From assembly GCA_029721435.1 (NCBI GenBank), contig CM056577.1, positions 30,224,719 through 30,288,718 on the forward strand: DNA of 64,000 bases, in the 5' to 3' direction. This document shows positions 62,973 to 64,000 of the stretch, in pieces. A program made the position numbers and the translations under genes. Below the pieces are notes generated by a model that worked only from the letters and a program-made list of their open reading frames with translations, was not told the DNA's origin and did no database searches. Origin of the DNA: Gymnothorax reevesii. Lineage: Eukaryota; Chordata; Actinopteri; Anguilliformes; Muraenidae. Numbering within the stretch: the first letter of the stretch is position 1; the number at the start of each line of letters is the position of its first letter.

Positions 62973-64000
62973 GGCCCTATGGGCCAATAAGCTATTGTCG
63001 TGGTGTGGCGTCCGTCGTTCGGAACATTTTTTATCTTTTTTTTTTGCCTGATGAATTTTTTGTGTAAATTTGCGATAAGATACTACTAGACCATATCTCC
63101 CGAATTTTTTTTCAGATTTTTGATTTGAATCATTTTGGTCTGTATGTTAAAGATAGGACTGATGAATTGTTAAAAATAATTTCTCAAAAACTGTGTGATA
63201 AATTTTTTTCTAAATCAGGAAATCAACTTACCTCAGTACCGTCAATGTACAGTGCGAGCGCCATTTTGATTGAATCGACAGAAGTGGGTCTAGTGGGGGC
63301 GCTGTACTTTACATATATATCATGAATATATGTACATGAATATACAAGATGGCCTGTGGAGGCCAAATGGTCGCAGAAAGAGATTAATTTTGCATTATTG
63401 ACATATAGGAAGTCATATATGGCCTATATTTTGGCTATATTAAATTTGACCACATATGTCATTGAAAGTCAAACTCGAGGTCAGGGAAAGTATTAACAAT
63501 GTAAAAAGATATGACTTGAAATTTCAAAATAATATTTCTCAAAAAGTGTCTGATAACTTTTTTTCTGAATCTGGCGATCAACTCACCTTGATACACTTTA
63601 TGTACAGTGTGAGTGCCATTTTGACTGAATAGAAGGAAGTGGGTCTTGTGGGGACGCTGTACTTTAACATTGGGTCTTTTGGAGAATGGGCAAAATTGCC
63701 TGTGGAAGCTAAATGGTTGCAGATCGAGATTAAGTTTATATTACTGACACATAGGAAGTTATATATGACCTATATTTTGGCTCTGTTAAAGTTGATCTCA
63801 GATGACCTCGAAAAGTCAAACTTAAGGTCAAGCAAAATATAACAATTTTCAAAGACCTCTTGGCTGGAAAATATTGAAGATTGGGAACTTATGTGTATTG
63901 AACACTTATAGGAAGTCATATATGAACTTTTATTTAGTGGCCTTGAACTTGACCGTCGGTGACCTTCGAAGGTCAAACTTCACATAGTAAAATTTCAATG
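62973..64000. repeat. hairpin-headed tandem repeat, about 350-bp units, cut by window end
   Basis: The head GGCCC (62973-62977) pairs with GGGCC (62981-62985), followed by GCTATTGTCG and GTCCGTC. Unit markers: ATTTCTCAAAAACTGTG at 63180 and ATTTCTCAAAAAGTGTC at 63533; ATAGGAAGTCATATATGGCC at 63406 with counterparts at ~63751 and ~63906. Two diverged units and part of a third are visible. Confidence 0.85.

Overview
The window looks like teleost (ray-finned fish) nuclear DNA: one intron-rich vertebrate gene in a background dense with fish-type repeats (Tc1-like transposons, hAT- and Mutator-like miniature elements, Rex-type LINEs, tRNA-derived SINEs, microsatellites). I find no prokaryotic gene, rRNA, CRISPR array or viral genome.

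The only host protein gene I can support is CYRIB (FAM49B; CYFIP-related Rac1 interactor B) on the + strand. Ten coding exons lie between 18742 and 45726. Joined at GT/AG sites with consistent phases they total 975 nt, i.e. 324 residues plus stop, the usual CYRI length. The first coding exon carries 17 nt of 5' UTR and a splice acceptor, so at least one upstream non-coding exon and the promoter remain unlocated. The 3' UTR runs to one of two AATAAA signals (46032, 46386). The protein is a myristoylated Rac1-binding regulator of the WAVE complex; the Rac1-binding double arginine (R160/R161) is present.

Left flank (1-18.7 kb): Tc1-like remnants, a 49-bp minisatellite (1.1-1.74 kb), an A/T-rich motif field that switches strand at ~7.95 kb, hairpin sequences (8.7-8.9 kb), an 8-bp-TSD hAT-type MITE (10.74-11.14 kb), a decayed Rex1/CR1-like LINE on the - strand (11.4-16.4 kb) containing a MITE, a SINE and a near-full-length Tc1-like element, and a 1.1-kb inverted-repeat-bounded element (16.65-17.76 kb).

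Gene body introns hold foldback MITEs, a tRNA-derived SINE ending ~50 bp before exon 4, a SINE split by a 667-bp element with 86-bp inverted repeats and a 9-bp duplication (Mutator-like), a Tc1-like relic, and microsatellites.

Right flank (46.4-64 kb): a 2.6-kb satellite of ~151-bp monomers with higher-order structure, whose monomers carry inverted NR5A/ERR-like half sites; an internally deleted Rex3-type LINE with an ATGG tail; a 300-bp hAT-type MITE with a perfect 8-bp duplication; a second LINE 3' fragment; and a ~350-bp tandem repeat running off the end. A recurring theme is a set of repeats that begin with a short hairpin followed by a GTCCGTC-type motif (5.9, 37.7, 46.6, 49.2, 54.2, 63.0 kb). 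I found no clear undescribed multi-gene system; the novelty candidates are repeat structures.
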